A stretch of DNA of 64,000 nt from Streptomyces sp. CA-278952 (GTDB lineage: Bacteria; Actinomycetota; Actinomycetes; Streptomycetales; Streptomycetaceae), in contig NZ_CP112880.1 of the NCBI RefSeq assembly GCF_028747205.1, positions 3,782,001 to 3,846,000 on the forward strand, given 5' to 3'. Shown here piece by piece: positions 33,380-42,067 of this stretch. The notes below the pieces were generated by a model. The model saw only the letters and a list, made by a program, of their open reading frames with translations. It was not told the DNA's origin and ran no database searches. The first letter of the stretch is position 1. Every line of letters begins with the position of its first letter. A program made the position numbers and the translations under genes.

Positions 33380-33978
33380 AGCAGCTCCAGGGTGAATCCG
33401 ACGTGCGCCGGGACCTCCGCGCCGATCAACTCCTCCAGCCGCACCCGGTCCGGCTGCCGCCCGACGGGCCCGGGCCCGGGCGCGTCCCGGTCCCCGCCAC
33501 CGACGCCCCCGTCGCCCCCTCCCCCATCGCCTCCGGACGCCCGGATCCGGATGGTCACCCAGGGGCGGTCCTGGCCCGGCAGCGGGGTGCCCGGGCCGGT
33601 CGACCAGGCGGTGCCGCCGCTCTCGACGATCTCCGGCTCCGTACCGGTCTCCAGCCGGAGCGCCTCCGCCAGGCCGCCCACCGTGCCCCGGCGGGCGTGC
33701 CGGGCGACCGCGCCGCGCACCGCCGCCCGGCGCAGCTCCGGCGGGCTGCCCTCGTGGGGGTCGACGGCCACCCACTGGGCCAGCCAGTCGAGGAAGTCGT
33801 CGGGGGCGCTGCGCGGGTCCAGGTGCGCGGGCAGGTTGTCGATGGAGAGGAGGACGGGGGCGAGGACGTCGTCCAGGGCGGCCAGGAAGCGCTGGAGGAA
33901 GTCCTGTTCCAGGTAGACGGCGGGCAGTTGGTCGATCAGGGGGTGCGGGGTCGGCAGCCCCGGGATTCCGTCGCGCAT
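33376..33978 (-). CDS. eCIS baseplate protein, phage tail protein I-like (Afp12/Cis12 position)
   Basis: 200 residues. 'LIDQLPAVYLEQDFLQRFLA' and 'DFLDWLAQWVAVDPHEG' followed by 'RRGTVGGLAEALRLETG' are typical of the phage tail protein domain that caps baseplate wedges (P2 gpI / TIGR02242 type). A Gly/Asp-rich loop near 150-170 precedes a short C-terminal strand region. Lies 4 bp after the baseplate J gene and overlaps the zinc-ribbon gene, so it is in the same operon. Confidence 0.82.
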   Translation of the reverse strand: MRDGIPGLPTPHPLIDQLPAVYLEQDFLQRFLAALDDVLAPVLLSIDNLPAHLDPRSAPDDFLDWLAQWVAVDPHEGSPPELRRAAVRGAVARHARRGTVGGLAEALRLETGTEPEIVESGGTAWSTGPGTPLPGQDRPWVTIRIRASGGDGGGGDGGVGGGDRDAPGPGPVGRQPDRVRLEELIGAEVPAHVGFTLELL

Positions 33979-33982
33979 CGGA

Positions 33983-35965
33983 TCAGGCCCCCCTCACCCG
34001 GAGCTGGTGCTCGTAACTGAAGACCAGCGCGTGCGGGTCCAGCGCGATCTTCGCGGTGGCGTCGGTGCGTTCGCCGGTGACCGGGTCGGCCCGGTACAGC
34101 CGGACGTCCTCCACCAGGTCGACCCCCGGCACGCGCTGGAGCACGGCGAACGCCTCCCCGGACTGGACGGGCCTGCCGAACGGCCAGCCGTCCCCGGCCG
34201 GCCCGCCGGTGAGCGGGTTGAAGTACCCGTACAGCGCGGCCAGGGCGCTCTCGCGGACCTTCTCCGCGACCGCCCCGCGCTCCGCCTGGACCAGGGCGAC
34301 GACGGTGACGCCCTGGTAGAACGGCGGCTCGACGACCAGCCGGGCCCCGATCGGCCGCCGGGCGTCCAGGTGTCCGGCGATCAGGGCGAGCGTGTTCGCG
34401 GGCGGGATCAGCTCGTCGAACTCGATCCGGCCCTGCGCGTCGCCGCTCCCGGCGGGGACGACGAGCAGCCGCACCCCGCCCGCGTCGGAAGCCTCCGCGC
34501 TGTCCTGCGTACCGGCCCGGATGCAGTGGACCCGGGCCGCGTCCGGGGCGATCTCCCGGGCGAGGAGTTCGTAGTCGTGCGGGACGACCGCCCGGTGCAG
34601 GGTGCGCAGGGTCATGGGCCCGCGCACCCGGGCGCTGTCGACGGTCTCGCCGTCCACGCCCCCGAGCGCCGGCCGGCGGTTCTCGACCCGGGCGACGTAC
34701 GGGATCGCGCTGCGCAGGACGCGGAGCGTGGAGCGGGCGACGTTGCCGCGCAGCCCGCCGCCCCTGCGGTAGGAGCGGACCCGGACGGTGGCGCCCTTGA
34801 CCGGGACCCGGCCGTAGTGGCGTACGGAGCCGTCCCGTTCGCGTACGGCGGGGCCGAACTCGACGCGTCCCTCGTTCGGGTCCAGCGTGACGTGCCGGTC
34901 CTCGGGGCCGGAGTGCGCGAAGTCGTCGACCCGGCTCCAGCGGGTGACGTCCGAGCCGGCGACGGCGTCGGGCACCGCCGGGTCGGTCACCTCGACCACG
35001 AACTCCCCCGGTACCACCGGCGGCCTGGCCAGCCGGAACACCTGCCCGGGGACGCCCTCCGCCTGGCCCAGCACCTCGTCGGTGACGGTCTCGGCGTGTT
35101 CGGCGGCGACCGTCGCGCCGATGGTGAACGCGGTGATGGAGCGCACGACGGGCGGGGCCATGTACGTCGGCCGGCCCGGCTCCGCCTCGACCAGCCGGCA
35201 CCGCAGCCAGCCCCCGGTGCGGCGGACGACGGCCGCCGGGACATGGGTGCGCGGGAGGTGGAGGATCAGCTCGCCGGAGCGGTTGAAGCCGCCGGTGTCG
35301 TCCTTCTCCACCTCGCAGGCCGCCCAACTTTCCCCGTCCCAGGCCTCCCAGAGGATCGGCGGCCGTGCCGGGTCGACCCCGACGCCGTCCACCGTGCAGT
35401 CCAGCCGGAGCGCCAGGACGCCTGCGGGCACGGCGGCCGACAGGCCGACGTACAGGCAGTCGCCGGGGGCGGGCGTCGCACCGAAGACGGGCACGTCCCG
35501 GCCGAGCGTCAGCTCCTCGGTCCGGTCGACGGCCTCCCCGGGCGAGGGCCAGGTGGCCAGGTGGGCGAAGGCGCACGGCACGATGGAGAGCGGTTCGGAG
35601 GTGGTGAAGACGACCGCCTCCTCCGTCTCCGTACGGACGGTGGCGACCTCCGTGCCGGCCCGCACCAGCACCGGTTCGGGGCGGGGGGCGGAGAGCCGGA
35701 ACGTCACCTCGGTGTGGGCGGCGGTCGGCGGGTGGAGTTGAACCCCGATGAGGTCGAGGAAGGTCAGATAGCTCTTCTCCGGGACCCGGTTCACCCGGTA
35801 GACGAGCTGGTCGACCATGGTCGCGAACGCCTCGATCAGCGTCACCCCGGGGTCGGAGACGTTGTGGTCGGTCCACTCCGGGCAGCGCTGCTGCACCAGG
35901 CGCTTCGCCTCGTCGACCAGGCCCTGGAAGGTGCGGTCGTCCAGATGCGGGCTGGGCAGGGTCAT
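33983..35965 (-). CDS. eCIS baseplate J / gp47-like wedge protein (Afp11/Cis11)
   Basis: 660 residues. Start 'LDDRTFQGLVDEAKRLVQQR' and 'DHNVSDPGVTLIEAFATMVD' mark putative baseplate assembly proteins (TIGR02243 type). Central 'RVEFGPAVRERDGS' and 'YRRGGGLRGNVA' occur in gp47/J-like wedge proteins, and the C-terminal 'LYGYFNPLTGGPAGDGWPFG' is the conserved end domain. It forms the baseplate wedge with gp25 and the tail I-like protein. It follows the gp25 gene by 34 bp. Confidence 0.9.
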   Translation of the reverse strand: MTLPSPHLDDRTFQGLVDEAKRLVQQRCPEWTDHNVSDPGVTLIEAFATMVDQLVYRVNRVPEKSYLTFLDLIGVQLHPPTAAHTEVTFRLSAPRPEPVLVRAGTEVATVRTETEEAVVFTTSEPLSIVPCAFAHLATWPSPGEAVDRTEELTLGRDVPVFGATPAPGDCLYVGLSAAVPAGVLALRLDCTVDGVGVDPARPPILWEAWDGESWAACEVEKDDTGGFNRSGELILHLPRTHVPAAVVRRTGGWLRCRLVEAEPGRPTYMAPPVVRSITAFTIGATVAAEHAETVTDEVLGQAEGVPGQVFRLARPPVVPGEFVVEVTDPAVPDAVAGSDVTRWSRVDDFAHSGPEDRHVTLDPNEGRVEFGPAVRERDGSVRHYGRVPVKGATVRVRSYRRGGGLRGNVARSTLRVLRSAIPYVARVENRRPALGGVDGETVDSARVRGPMTLRTLHRAVVPHDYELLAREIAPDAARVHCIRAGTQDSAEASDAGGVRLLVVPAGSGDAQGRIEFDELIPPANTLALIAGHLDARRPIGARLVVEPPFYQGVTVVALVQAERGAVAEKVRESALAALYGYFNPLTGGPAGDGWPFGRPVQSGEAFAVLQRVPGVDLVEDVRLYRADPVTGERTDATAKIALDPHALVFSYEHQLRVRGA

Positions 35966-35999
35966 GCCCTCGCCTCCTCGTCGTGCGTACGGGAACGGG

Positions 36000-36431
36000 T
36001 CACGCGCCCGCCTCCGGCTCGTCCGGTGCGTCCTCTGCGTGCTGCGGGATCACGTAGAACGGGAAGACGAGGTTGCGCGGGTCGTTCGAGCCGCGCACGG
36101 TGTAGCCGATGTCGATGTAGAGGACGCCGTTGTCCGCCTCGTCGAACCGGACGACGACCTCGGTCACCTCGATCCGGGGCTCCCAGCGCTCCAGCGCGAG
36201 CCGCACCTCGTACGCGAGCTGGCCGGCGGTCCCCGCGTCCGCCGGGGCGAACACGTAGTCGTTGACCGCGCAGCCGAACTCCGGCCGCATGGGCCGCTCC
36301 CCCGGCGAGGTCGCCAGGATCAGCCGGATCGACTCCTCCAGCTCGTGCTCGCCGCGCACCAGGGCGATGGACCCGGTGGCGTCCGTGCGCGGCGGGAACG
36401 CCCAGCCCGCGCCGATGAACTGCTGTCCCAT
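36000..36431 (-). CDS. eCIS gp25/GPW-like baseplate wedge protein (Afp9/Cis9)
   Basis: 143 residues. 'GEHELEESIRLILATSPGER' and 'MRPEFGCAVNDYVFAPAD' carry the gp25 core motif with the conserved Pro-Glu-Phe-Gly, and 'LALERWEPRIEV' is the following strand. gp25 links the sheath's first ring to the wedge. Compact operon position between PAAR and gp47 genes. Confidence 0.92.
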   Translation of the reverse strand: MGQQFIGAGWAFPPRTDATGSIALVRGEHELEESIRLILATSPGERPMRPEFGCAVNDYVFAPADAGTAGQLAYEVRLALERWEPRIEVTEVVVRFDEADNGVLYIDIGYTVRGSNDPRNLVFPFYVIPQHAEDAPDEPEAGA

Positions 36432-36440
36432 GGGTCCGGA

Positions 36441-36731
36441 TCACCCGCCGATCAGTACGGTCGGGCAGCCGGACAGCACCGGGGAGCCGCACCCCGCCAG
36501 GTCACCGGCGCGGGCGGCCGGCTGCCCGCCGATGAACACCGTCGCGCTGCCGGGCGGCGCGAGGACGGTCGGCGGATGGGCGGCGGGCGAGGAGCACAGG
36601 TGGGCGGTCCCGACGGTGGCGGCGGGCTTCCCGCCGATGAGCACGGACAGGACTCCGGGCGGCCCGACCGTGCCGGGGTGACCCGTGGGGTCGCCGACCC
36701 GGGCTGCCGGAGCGGCTGTTGCGTCGGACAT
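36441..36731 (-). CDS. PAAR-repeat spike-tip protein (Afp10/Cis10)
   Basis: 96 residues: 'ARVGDPTGHPGTVGPPGVLS' followed by three related segments 'VLIGGKPAATVGTAHLC', 'VFIGGQPAARAGDLAGC' and 'TVLIGG', the PAAR repeat. Two His and two or three Cys residues can bind the metal at the cone apex. It sharpens the VgrG-like spike and can carry effectors. Located 38 bp after the spike gene's upstream partner order: spike, then PAAR, then gp25. Confidence 0.93.
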   Translation of the reverse strand: MSDATAAPAARVGDPTGHPGTVGPPGVLSVLIGGKPAATVGTAHLCSSPAAHPPTVLAPPGSATVFIGGQPAARAGDLAGCGSPVLSGCPTVLIGG

Positions 36732-36769
36732 GCGGCGTGCTCCTCCCGTACGTCTTGACTGACGTAACG

Positions 36770-38716
36770 TCAGTTGAGTTTGATCATCGACGCGTTGACG
36801 TTCACCGAGCCTCCGCTCCTGATCTCCGTGCGGCGGCTTCCTTCGACGGTGACCTCGCCGCCCCGCACCTCCACCGGGCCCTGCGCCGCGATGCCGACCT
36901 TCCCGGTGCCGCCGTCCACGGACACGCCTCTCCGCGCGGTCAACGTGACGCTCTCGCCGCTCAGTTCGAGCGCCCCGCGCCCCGCTTCCAGGGCGACGCC
37001 GTCGGCCGCCCGGATGGAGACCTGCTCCTTGGCCTCGATGGTCACGCTGCCGTCGCTGCCGATGACGATGGCGGTGCCCTTGCGGTCGAGGTCGATCGTG
37101 AGCTTGCCGTCACCGGTACGGAGCCGGACGCCCTGGGGGCCGTTCGCCGCGTCCAGCAGCTCCAGCTGGTTTCCGCTCCTCGACGCGAAGGCGCGGCGGT
37201 TCACCGCACCGGTGGTGGGATCGACGAGTGCGTCCCCGCCTCCCGCACCTCCCGCACCACCAGAAGCACTAAACGCACTGGACGCACTGGGAGTACCGGG
37301 AGCACCAGGGGTGCCGGCGGATGGGCTCCCGCCGCCCCCCGGCCGGTCCTGCCCGTTGTACAGCCCCGCCAGGACGTACGGCCGGTCCAGATGCCCGTGC
37401 TCGAAGCCGACCAGCACCTCGTCGCCCACCTCCGGGATGAACGCCTCGCCGCCCCCCGTACCGCCGGACTGCGCCGTGCGCGCCCAGTCGCTCGCGTACT
37501 CGTCGGAGAGCCACGGGAACCGCACCTTGACCCGCCCGGACCCCTCCGGATCCTGCGTGTCCGTCACCGTCCCGCTGACCAGCCCCGCGCACCGTCCTCC
37601 ACCCGCCGCCGCCGGAGAGCCGCCCGTCAGCCCGAAGAGCGACCGCTCCTGCTGCCCCGACACGGTGATCCAGGTCTCGTACCCGCGTACGGCGTCGAAG
37701 ACATGGCGCGAGGTCGTCACCGTGTACCGGCCCTCGAACGGCGCGCCCACCGCGTTCAACGCCACCGCACTGCCCGCCCGCACCTCCGGATTGCCCCGGA
37801 TCACCGCCTCCAGCTCCGCGAACGACCCGGCGATCCGCTCCGCCAGCGCCTTCGCCGCCTGGTCGACCTGGGCCTGCGCCCCGTACGCCGCGTCGGTCAC
37901 CACGAACCGGGCCTCGCCGAACGGGGCCGACACCTCAGCCGCCGTCACCCCCAGCTCCAGCGTCGGGGACGAGCCCGCCGGGGCCCGGCCCACCAGCGGC
38001 TGCTTCGCCCGGACGTCCCAGCCGCGCACCTCCACCTCGGAGACCTGCTCGGCGGCCGACACCCCGGCCCGGCAGCGCAGCAGGTTGCTGCCCAGCTCCA
38101 GGACGAGCGGGTCGCGGTCGGCGCGCGCCGAGGCGTCGGGCGCGCCGCCCGCCTCCGCCGGCTTCGTGATGTGCAGCTGCCCGTCCCGTACGTACGCCTG
38201 CGCGCCCGCCTCCTCCGCGAGGCCGCGCACGAACTCCCAGTCGGTGATGTTGGGCTGGGCGATGTGTTCCAGTACGGGCCCGGCGATGTCGACCGGCCCC
38301 GGCTTCAGCCCGGCACGCTGGGCGACCTGGCCGCAGATGTCGGCGAGGGTCATGTTCTGGTAGCTGGCCACCCGGCGGCCCCGGAACAGCCGGTGCGACT
38401 CGTCGAGCCCCCGGACGACGGTGAACGTGCCGGACTCGTCGAGCTCCACCTCCAGCGCCGTGACGACCCCCTCCAGCAGCGGCTTCGGCTCGGTGCCGCC
38501 GCCCGCGCGGGCCAGCAGCCGGGCCTCGGTGCCGATCTTCAGCCCGGCCTGCTCCAGCAGCACCCGGTCGGGGTCCCGGAAGCGCAGCAGGAACAGGTCG
38601 GGGAGCGTACGGCTGTCGTCGACATAGCCCTCGACCAGCGTGTTCACGAACTTCGCGGGCAGTGGCGTGCCGTCGAACTCCACCGTCAGCGCCGTGGAGA
38701 CCCCCTGCTGCGCCAT
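36770..38716 (-). CDS. eCIS central spike protein, VgrG-like (Afp8/Cis8)
   Basis: 648 residues. N-terminal gp27-like hub ('TVEFDGTPLPAKFVNTLVEG', 'YQNMTLADICGQVAQRAGLK', 'WEFVRGLAEEAGAQAYVRDG'), then the gp5-type OB domain ('GTVTDTQDPEGSGRVKVRFP', 'DWARTAQSGGTGGGEAFIPE'), a Gly/Ser/Ala linker near 510, and a C-terminal beta-helix of short repeats ('RLRTGDGKLTIDLD', 'GSVTIEAKEQVSIRAADGVA', 'EVRGGEVTVEGSRRTEIRSG'). Trimeric puncturing device. Start ATG overlaps the LysM gene's stop (TGATG). No enzymatic extension. Confidence 0.92.
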   Translation of the reverse strand: MAQQGVSTALTVEFDGTPLPAKFVNTLVEGYVDDSRTLPDLFLLRFRDPDRVLLEQAGLKIGTEARLLARAGGGTEPKPLLEGVVTALEVELDESGTFTVVRGLDESHRLFRGRRVASYQNMTLADICGQVAQRAGLKPGPVDIAGPVLEHIAQPNITDWEFVRGLAEEAGAQAYVRDGQLHITKPAEAGGAPDASARADRDPLVLELGSNLLRCRAGVSAAEQVSEVEVRGWDVRAKQPLVGRAPAGSSPTLELGVTAAEVSAPFGEARFVVTDAAYGAQAQVDQAAKALAERIAGSFAELEAVIRGNPEVRAGSAVALNAVGAPFEGRYTVTTSRHVFDAVRGYETWITVSGQQERSLFGLTGGSPAAAGGGRCAGLVSGTVTDTQDPEGSGRVKVRFPWLSDEYASDWARTAQSGGTGGGEAFIPEVGDEVLVGFEHGHLDRPYVLAGLYNGQDRPGGGGSPSAGTPGAPGTPSASSAFSASGGAGGAGGGDALVDPTTGAVNRRAFASRSGNQLELLDAANGPQGVRLRTGDGKLTIDLDRKGTAIVIGSDGSVTIEAKEQVSIRAADGVALEAGRGALELSGESVTLTARRGVSVDGGTGKVGIAAQGPVEVRGGEVTVEGSRRTEIRSGGSVNVNASMIKLN

Positions 38717-39540
38717 CAGCCCCGCCCCCTGCCCCGGCCGGCCCCGGCGGCGCTCCGGCCCGAGGAGTCCCTGAGCCGGGCCAGCTCGTCCAGGGCGGGC
38801 AGCAGAAGCTGGGTGCCGGGCGCGAGCCGCATCGGGTCGTCGATCCCGTTCGCCTCGGCGATCACCCGCCAGGCCCCGGGGTCCCCGTACTCCCGGTGGG
38901 CGAGCGAGGGCAGCGAGTCGCCCGAGCCGACGCGGTGGACACGCCGGGCGGCCAGCGCCCCCGAGGTCGGGTTCTGGCCGGGCGTCTCGCCGCTGATCTC
39001 CTCCATGGTGACCTGGCAGACCGCCCGGATCGGCACGCCGGAGGTCGTGAACAGGGTGTACTTGGCGGCGACTTGGCTCACGTAACCGGGAAATCCCGTC
39101 AGTCCGCCCCAGTGGAAGACGACCCACGGCGGGGACGACCGCTGCTGCTGCCGGGTCTCGTCCGTCGGCACGCAGCAGGCGAAGAGCTGCTCCACCGAGG
39201 TGACGACCCGGGTGTCCTGGGTGTCGCTCGCGTCGAAGAACATCTCGACGGTGAGCTTGCTGGGCTGGGATCCCTGGTACTCCGGCGGACCCGAACTCTT
39301 CGCCCCCTTCGCCGGACTCCGCTTCCAGGAAGCCGCCTTGGTCAGGCTCAGCTCCTTGGGGTTGAACTGGAAGTCGATCCGGCCGCACGGCCCGCCGGGT
39401 GTCAGCCCGCCCCCGGTCGGCGGGGTCCGCAGCTCCAGGTAGGCGTGCTCCAGCTTGGGCCGCGCCGAGCCGCCCTTCGCCGCCGAGGCCACCCCCGACG
39501 TACCGGCCGCGCTGAACGCGATGGGGCCCGCACCGCTCAT
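38716..39540 (-). CDS. eCIS LysM-containing tube-cap/hub protein (Afp7/Cis7)
   Basis: 274 residues. Central 'GRIDFQFNPKELSLTKAASW' and 'QPSKLTVEMFFDASDTQDTR' are the CIS tube-associated domain; a LysM-like C-terminal part follows ('HRVGSGDSLPSLAHREYGD', 'GAWRVIAEANGIDDPMRLAP', 'GTQLLLP'). The tail is Arg/Gly-rich. In tails this protein (gp53-like) joins the inner tube to the hub. Tight spacing: 5 bp after the second tube gene; overlaps the spike gene by one base. Confidence 0.88.
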   Translation of the reverse strand: MSGAGPIAFSAAGTSGVASAAKGGSARPKLEHAYLELRTPPTGGGLTPGGPCGRIDFQFNPKELSLTKAASWKRSPAKGAKSSGPPEYQGSQPSKLTVEMFFDASDTQDTRVVTSVEQLFACCVPTDETRQQQRSSPPWVVFHWGGLTGFPGYVSQVAAKYTLFTTSGVPIRAVCQVTMEEISGETPGQNPTSGALAARRVHRVGSGDSLPSLAHREYGDPGAWRVIAEANGIDDPMRLAPGTQLLLPALDELARLRDSSGRSAAGAGRGRGRG

Positions 39541-39545
39541 CGTCC

Positions 39546-39983
39546 TCAGCCCTCCATCACGTAGCCGTGGTGGGCGATCTCGATGGTCTCGATCGCGACC
39601 TTCGGCGACTCGGGTGTGAACGAGGGCCCGGTCCACCGCACGGGCACGACCTCCAGCAGCCCCCACTGGGCGACCTTCTGGCCGTCCCCGGTCCGCGCCT
39701 CGATATGCGCGGTCTTCCGGCTGAACCCGGTGGTCATCGTGGCGAACCAGCGCGCCACCTTCTCCGTCTCCCGGGTCAGCGGCCGCGACAGTTTCACGTT
39801 GGAGTACTTCAGCCGGGTCGGCAGCTGCCACAGATGCCCGTTGTTGCCGCCCTCCTCCCGGGTTTCGAGGACCACTTCGCAGCCGAGGCCCTCGCACGTG
39901 TTGAACGACCCGAGCTCGATGTCGTCGATCGTCACGACGAAGCAGACGCTGACGGCGGGGTCGCTGTCCTGGGCGGTGGCCAT
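39546..39983 (-). CDS. eCIS inner tube paralogue 2 (Hcp/gp19-like)
   Basis: 145 residues. 'CFVVTIDDIELGSFNTCEGL' and 'LSRPLTRETEKVARWFATMT' match phage tail-tube proteins of the gp19/T4 type, as does 'SPKVAIETIEIAHHGYVME'. Differs from the first tube gene (42525-42968), so it probably forms the baseplate-proximal tube ring (Cis1b position). Three cysteines in the first 40 residues are unusual for a tube protein. Confidence 0.88.
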   Translation of the reverse strand: MATAQDSDPAVSVCFVVTIDDIELGSFNTCEGLGCEVVLETREEGGNNGHLWQLPTRLKYSNVKLSRPLTRETEKVARWFATMTTGFSRKTAHIEARTGDGQKVAQWGLLEVVPVRWTGPSFTPESPKVAIETIEIAHHGYVMEG

Positions 39984-40050
39984 GACACGTACCTCTCAGT
40001 TCGGTCGAGCAGCCGATCGTTCGGGGGCGGCCCGGGCTTCACCCCGGTCC

Positions 40051-41877
40051 TCAGTGGCGGGTGTTGATGAGATGACCGGCGCGTTCGCGTTCCAGCCGAA
40101 GGTCGTTCTTCAGAAGCCGGCTCAGCGGGGCGTACAGGGCCCGGACCAGCTCGTCCGTGACAGCGGGAGCCCCCTTGCCGTCCTTCGGCGCAGCCGCGTC
40201 CGTTACGGGGCCGGGCCCGGGCCCCACGCCGTCCTCCGGTTCCGTTACGAGGTCGGGCTCGGGCTCGGGCGGCGGCGGTGCCTCGACGACTTCGGCGACC
40301 TCGGCGACCTCGGCGTCCCGCTGGACGACCGGCCGCGAGGTGCCGGAGACCGGCGCGCCCCCGAAGACGACACTGCCGTCGGCCATCCGCTGCGCCACCC
40401 CGGCCGCCACCGCCACGGCCCCGGCCGAGGGCAACCGGCGCTCACTGCCGGAACCCGGCAGGGAACGCGCCACCGAGGCCGGCACCGGAGGCCCTCCGAC
40501 TGCCCGCCGCTGAAGGGACGCGGCGGACGCGGAAGATCCGGAGGCCACGGAGGATCCGGAGGCCACGGAGAGCGGACCTGCGGGGACGGACAACGGGGGC
40601 GCGGGCCCCAAGGAGACACCGGGACCGGCCGCCGGCCCCCCGCCCGCCGCCTCGGTCCACCGGACCGGTACGCCCTCGGGAGGCGGGGCGGAACCGCCAG
40701 GCTCCGTCGCGGGCCCCCCGTCGGGCCCGGAACCCGGCTCGGCGGCACGCTGTACGTCGACGTTCCGCGGAACCAGGGGCCGGTCGCCCAGCAGGGGGAC
40801 GACGGGCCCGCTGTCGGCCGGGGCAAGGGGGGAATGCGGGACGGACGACGGACCGGAGAGGGCAGGCGGGCCGACCGACCGCTGGACGGGACGTCCGGCA
40901 TCCCCGGTGGCCCCGGTACCTCCGGAAACCCCGGTACCTCCGATCCCCTCGGCGTCACCCGCACCGCCCACAAAGCCCGCACCGGGCCGGCTGGGGGACG
41001 CCTCGCCCACCAGCGGGCCCTCACCGAGCAGGGGAGCGATGGGCTGGTCCGCGCCCCCCGCCAGAACGGCATCGGCCGGGCCGGGCACAGCCGGGGCAGC
41101 AGGCGGAACCTGGCTCCCGGGGGCTTCCGGGCCGGAGGCGGCCCGCCGCTGGGCGGTCGGCGGCAGACCGGGCAGCGGCGCACCGAGCCCGGGAGCCCGC
41201 CGGGGCAGCTCCCCCGCCGGAGGCATCGCAGCCCGTTGAACACCGACGCCGCCGGAGGCCGGGGCGGGCAGCGGCTCGGGCGAAGGGGCCGGAGGCGTGG
41301 GCTCCGCCACGACGGCCCGCTCCCCCACGAGACGCCGCACGGGCAGCTCCTCCGCACCCCCGGCGACGGACGTCAGGGCCGAGTGCTCACCTCCGTACAA
41401 ACGCTGTACGGGTACGGGTACGGGTACGGGTACGGATGCGGATGCGGATGCGGACACCATCCCCGGCACGGCCTCGGGCCCGCCCACTCGCCCGAAGTGG
41501 GTCGCCGCCCCCCGCATCGGCATGTCCACGGACCGCTGAGCGGCGACGGACGACGGCGACAACGGCGACGACGACGGGGCGGACTCCGCTACACCGACCC
41601 CGCGCACAAGTCCGGCCGGAGCATCAGGGCTCACCAGGTGCCCGAGCGGGGTCCCGAGCGCGGTGTCCTGACGGGTGGTGAGCGTTGCCTCGAACTCCGC
41701 TGGAGCCACAGTCAGTTGCTGCCCGGACACCACCCGCTGGATCGGCTCCAGCCGGTTCGGGTCAACCCGTTCGCCACGCTCGGCCACAGGCACGGGCGCA
41801 GGGACGACGGCGGGCACATCGTCGGAGCGGTCAGCACCGCCGGAGCGGCCACCCCGCAGCCAGGCCATCAACCCCAT
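40051..41877 (-). CDS. Proline/alanine-rich eCIS protein with repeated (V/A/L)QR motifs
   Basis: 608 residues, mostly low complexity (Pro, Ala, Gly, Ser, Val). Short structured ends: N-terminal 'MGLMAWLRGG', C-terminal 'LVRALYAPLSRLLKNDLRLE'. The motif (V/A/L/I)QR occurs about ten times (for example 'VGVQRAAMPP', 'NVDVQRAAEPG', 'GRPVQRSVG', 'VVQRDAE') and most glutamines are in it. A companion motif 'PLLG(E/D)xPLV' recurs before several of them. Strong 'gaggag' before the ATG. Genuine by its place in the operon and by G+C codon bias. Not recognised by function; could be a flexible scaffold, tether or cargo adaptor. Confidence 0.75.
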   Translation of the reverse strand: MGLMAWLRGGRSGGADRSDDVPAVVPAPVPVAERGERVDPNRLEPIQRVVSGQQLTVAPAEFEATLTTRQDTALGTPLGHLVSPDAPAGLVRGVGVAESAPSSSPLSPSSVAAQRSVDMPMRGAATHFGRVGGPEAVPGMVSASASASVPVPVPVPVQRLYGGEHSALTSVAGGAEELPVRRLVGERAVVAEPTPPAPSPEPLPAPASGGVGVQRAAMPPAGELPRRAPGLGAPLPGLPPTAQRRAASGPEAPGSQVPPAAPAVPGPADAVLAGGADQPIAPLLGEGPLVGEASPSRPGAGFVGGAGDAEGIGGTGVSGGTGATGDAGRPVQRSVGPPALSGPSSVPHSPLAPADSGPVVPLLGDRPLVPRNVDVQRAAEPGSGPDGGPATEPGGSAPPPEGVPVRWTEAAGGGPAAGPGVSLGPAPPLSVPAGPLSVASGSSVASGSSASAASLQRRAVGGPPVPASVARSLPGSGSERRLPSAGAVAVAAGVAQRMADGSVVFGGAPVSGTSRPVVQRDAEVAEVAEVVEAPPPPEPEPDLVTEPEDGVGPGPGPVTDAAAPKDGKGAPAVTDELVRALYAPLSRLLKNDLRLERERAGHLINTRH

Positions 41878-41923
41878 GAGCTCCTCGTCCCCCCCTGCAC
41901 GGTGTGTTCCGTCCGGCCGCCGG

Positions 41924-42067
41924 CTAGTGCCCGTTGAGGCGGGCGACCTGCGCGACGAACTTCAGGCGTTCCGGATGTTCCAGGTCCAGCAGGTCGTCCA
42001 GCGGCCAGTGGAAGTGGTAGGCGAGGTACGCGACCTCCTCGTAGAGCAGGTCGGCCGCGTACGTCAC
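41924..42067 (-). CDS. DUF6760-type small eCIS protein (47 residues)
   Basis: GTG start overlapping the previous gene's TGA (GTGA) and 47 codons to TAG: 'VTYAADLLYEEVAYLAYHFH', then a Trp-Pro-Leu-Asp motif and 'LLDLEHPERLKF', ending 'ARLNGH'. Amphipathic and helical. I recognise it as the small protein class annotated DUF6760, regularly found between tube and spike genes in such loci. By analogy with short genes after phage tube genes it may be an assembly chaperone; that is inference. Confidence 0.8.
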   Translation of the reverse strand: MTYAADLLYEEVAYLAYHFHWPLDDLLDLEHPERLKFVAQVARLNGH

